Below, piece after piece: positions 62,209 to 64,000 of a DNA stretch of 64,000 nt. Under the pieces are notes generated by a model that had not been told where the DNA came from, searched no databases, and worked only from the letters and a program-made list of their open reading frames with translations. This stretch comes from Citrobacter sp. On2M. Its GTDB lineage: Bacteria; Pseudomonadota; Gammaproteobacteria; Enterobacterales; Enterobacteriaceae. Every line of letters begins with the position of its first letter. The stretch's first letter is position 1. Where the stretch lies: positions 124,001-188,000 of the forward strand of contig NZ_WPCV01000004.1 in the NCBI RefSeq assembly GCF_018035235.1, in the 5' to 3' direction. The translations under genes were made by a program, and so were the position numbers.

Positions 62209-62853
62209 ATGAAAACAGTACTCATCACGGGATTTGAACCCTTTGGCGGCGAGTCAGTTAACCCTTCCTGGGAAGTGGTCTCGGGTCTCGACAATGCTAT
62301 CATCGGTGGGTGTCGCGTCGTCGCCCGCCAGTTGCCGTGCGTCTTTGGCGAGGCTCTTGTCGTACTCAATGACGCGATTGACGCGCTGTCGCCATCGCTG
62401 GTGCTCGCAGTCGGGCAGGCCGGGGGCCGCACGGATATCACCGTGGAACGCGTGGCAATCAACGTGGACGATGCGCGTATCGCGGACAATCAAGGTCAAC
62501 AGCCAGTAGATGTGCCGATTGTGGCCGATGGTCCGGCGGCATGGTTTAGTACACTGCCGATCAAAGCGATGGTTGTGGCGATGCGCAACGCGGGAGTTCC
62601 GGCCTCGGTTTCCCAGACCGCTGGCACTTTCGTGTGTAACCACGTGATGTATGGCCTGCTGCATAAACTACGCGACGCACCGGCGGTGAAGGGCGGCTTT
62701 ATTCATATCCCTTATTTGCCGCAACAGGCCGCACAGCATCCCGGGGCGCCAAGTATGGCGGCTGAAACAGTGCGCCGGGCGCTGGAAGTCGCAATTGCCA
62801 CAGCATTGCAGGTGGAAAATGACATCGCAGTGACGGGCGGCGCAACACATTAA
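62209..62853 (+). CDS. pcp: Pyrrolidone-carboxylate peptidase Pcp
   Basis: Pcp removes N-terminal pyroglutamate (5-oxoproline) from peptides. The 214-residue product has the C15 cysteine-peptidase triad: Glu80 in [14 protein letters not shown], Cys143 in [13 protein letters not shown] and His166 in [12 protein letters not shown]. The start [15 protein letters not shown] is the family's usual N-terminus. It lies 9 bp after the DUF979 gene. E. coli and Salmonella test negative for this activity, Citrobacter positive; that fits the proposed genus. Confidence 0.97.
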   Translation: MKTVLITGFEPFGGESVNPSWEVVSGLDNAIIGGCRVVARQLPCVFGEALVVLNDAIDALSPSLVLAVGQAGGRTDITVERVAINVDDARIADNQGQQPVDVPIVADGPAAWFSTLPIKAMVVAMRNAGVPASVSQTAGTFVCNHVMYGLLHKLRDAPAVKGGFIHIPYLPQQAAQHPGAPSMAAETVRRALEVAIATALQVENDIAVTGGATH

Positions 62854-62867
62854 CAAAGGACAGTATT

Positions 62868-63659
62868 ATGCCTGAAGGCCCGGAGATCCGCCGCGCGGCG
62901 GATAACCTGGAGGCGGCAGTCAAAGGCAAACCCCTGACCGATGTCTGGTTTGCCTTTGAGCAGCTAAAACCGTATCAATCTCAACTGATTGGGCAGCGTG
63001 TTACTCAGCTTGAAACGCGGGGGAAAGCATTACTGACCCATTTCTCTAATGGTCTGACGCTGTACAGCCACAATCAGCTCTATGGTGTGTGGCGAGTGGT
63101 GGAGACGGGCAACATCCCGCAGACCTCACGGGTACTCCGTGTCAGTTTGCAAACACAAGACAAAACTATCCTGCTCTATAGCGCGTCTGATATCGAGATG
63201 CTGACGCCAGAACAACTTACCACCCATCCGTTCCTGCTGCGGGTTGGGCCGGACATACTGGATCTACGTTTAACGCCCGATGACGTTAAAGCACGTCTGT
63301 TATCCCCGCGTTTTCGCAACCGGCAGTTTTCTGGCCTGCTGCTTGATCAGACATTTCTCGCCGGATTAGGTAACTACTTGCGGGTAGAGATTCTCTGGCA
63401 GGTAGGGTTGACCGGGCAGCATAAAGCGTCGCAGCTTGCCGATGAACAGTTGGATGCGTTGGCGCATGCGCTGCTTGATATTCCACGTCTGTCCTATAAC
63501 ACCCGCGGGCTGGTGGATGAGAACAAACATCACGGCGCGCTGTTTCGCTTTAAGGTCTTTCACCGCAATGGCGAAGTCTGTGAGCGCTGTGGTGGAATCA
63601 TTGAGAAAACGACGCTCTCTTCGCGACCCTTTTACTGGTGTCCGGGATGTCAAAGATAG
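62868..63659 (+). CDS. nei: Endonuclease VIII Nei
   Basis: Nei is a DNA glycosylase/AP lyase for oxidised pyrimidines. The 263-residue product starts [15 protein letters not shown], with catalytic Pro2 and Glu3 of the Fpg/Nei family. A helix-two-turn-helix ([16 protein letters not shown]) and a C-terminal zinc finger (CERCGG and CPGCQR) complete it. It lies 14 bp after pcp and so is probably the last gene of the 5-oxoproline operon; in E. coli it follows ybgL (pxpA) directly. Confidence 0.97.
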   Translation: MPEGPEIRRAADNLEAAVKGKPLTDVWFAFEQLKPYQSQLIGQRVTQLETRGKALLTHFSNGLTLYSHNQLYGVWRVVETGNIPQTSRVLRVSLQTQDKTILLYSASDIEMLTPEQLTTHPFLLRVGPDILDLRLTPDDVKARLLSPRFRNRQFSGLLLDQTFLAGLGNYLRVEILWQVGLTGQHKASQLADEQLDALAHALLDIPRLSYNTRGLVDENKHHGALFRFKVFHRNGEVCERCGGIIEKTTLSSRPFYWCPGCQR

Positions 63660-63661
63660 GT

Positions 63662-64000
63662 CTATACCGAAGCATAGGTTTTGCGATATTGCAGCGGCGT
63701 TTTACCCATGTTTTTGCGAAAGCTGGTAATAAACCAGGCATATTCGGAGAAGCCGACCTGGGCGGCGATATCGCGTACCGAGCCGTTGGTATGTAACAGC
63801 AGTTCGCAGGCCTGACGAATACGCCGCATCATCAGGTATTCCTGAATAGTGCCCCCGGTCTCTTCGTGAAAACGGCGCGAGGCATGACCTCGTGAACACC
63901 CCATTTCACTGGCGATATCTTCCAGCGAGCAGCGCTGATGAAAGTGTGTTTCGATCCAACGGATAATGCTTACCGAAAATGTATTTTGCCCCGTGGCCTG
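63662..64000 (-). CDS. AraC-family transcriptional regulator, C-terminal part
   Basis: The frame runs from the window end (minus strand, in frame at base 64000) to the stop at 63662, giving the last 112 residues. It holds the two helix-turn-helix motifs of AraC regulators: CSLEDIASEMGCSRGHASRRF and SVRDIAAQVGFSEYAWFITSF (first helix pair and second), followed by KNMGKTPLQYRK, the family signature end. It converges on nei with a 2-bp gap. The identity is unknown; E. coli has abrB at this place. The missing N-terminus prevents naming a ligand. Confidence 0.88.
   Translation of the reverse strand, partial: QATGQNTFSVSIIRWIETHFHQRCSLEDIASEMGCSRGHASRRFHEETGGTIQEYLMMRRIRQACELLLHTNGSVRDIAAQVGFSEYAWFITSFRKNMGKTPLQYRKTYASV

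Overview
This window is chromosomal DNA from an enteric gammaproteobacterium (Enterobacteriaceae). Almost every gene is a close match, in length and motifs, to the E. coli K-12 segment lptE-holA-nadD through nei, in the same order. It is not E. coli: cobD (vitamin B12 pathway) lies next to nadD and a tricarballylate cluster tcuRABC sits between chiPQ and fur, both as in Salmonella. A pyrrolidone-carboxylate peptidase gene (pcp), which fits PYR-positive enterics such as Citrobacter rather than Salmonella or E. coli, lies before nei. My best guess is Citrobacter or a near relative; the genus is inferred from gene content only.

Layout. 1-5270: end of cobD (+), then lptE-holA-nadD and leuS on the minus strand. 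5.5-10.3 kb: ybeL (+), rihA and the glutamate/aspartate ABC importer gltIJKL with the sRNA sroC in its gltI-gltJ gap. 10.6-16.4 kb: lnt, ybeX/corC, ybeY, ybeZ and miaB (-), a ribosome, envelope and tRNA-modification cluster. 16.5-17.7 kb: ubiF (+). 17.8-18.5 kb: a seven-gene tRNA operon (metT-leuW-glnU-glnW-metU-glnV-glnX, minus). 18.7-28.9 kb: asnB, the amino-sugar operon nagBACD (-) with divergent nagE (+), then glnS (+). 29.4-36.2 kb: chitoporin operon chiPQ (+) and tcuCBA with regulator tcuR (-). 36.2-38.9 kb: fur with its coupled leader uof, fldA, the SOS gene ybfE, and ybfF (-). 39-41.3 kb: seqA-pgm (+). 41.3-45.3 kb: ornithine decarboxylase operon speFL-speF-potE (-). 45.6-53.4 kb: potassium uptake operon kdpFABC with sensor pair kdpDE (-). 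53.7-57 kb: ybfA, phrB (+), dtpD (-). 57.4-63.7 kb: ybgI-pxpB-pxpC-pxpA-(DUF969)-(DUF979)-pcp-nei, tightly packed on the plus strand. 63.7 kb to the end: C-terminal part of an AraC-type regulator (-).

Most of the window is ordinary core genome. No phage, insertion sequence or CRISPR array was seen. The most interesting unit is the 58.1-62.9 kb operon. It joins the three 5-oxoprolinase subunits (PxpABC), two membrane proteins of unknown function (DUF969, DUF979) and the peptidase that releases 5-oxoproline from peptides (Pcp). It reads as one pathway for 5-oxoproline or pyroglutamyl-peptide salvage with its own two-part membrane transporter; the transporter role is inferred.

Regulatory features readable in the DNA include a textbook sigma-54 promoter upstream of gltI, the ChiX pairing site over the chiP ribosome-binding site, the SpeFL arrest-peptide leader of speF with an ERIC element inserted in it, the overlapping uof-fur reading frames with a Fur box, a LexA box for ybfE, a KdpE-like box before kdpF, and NagC/CRP sites between nagB and nagE. 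Two ERIC elements and several REP-like hairpins lie between genes.
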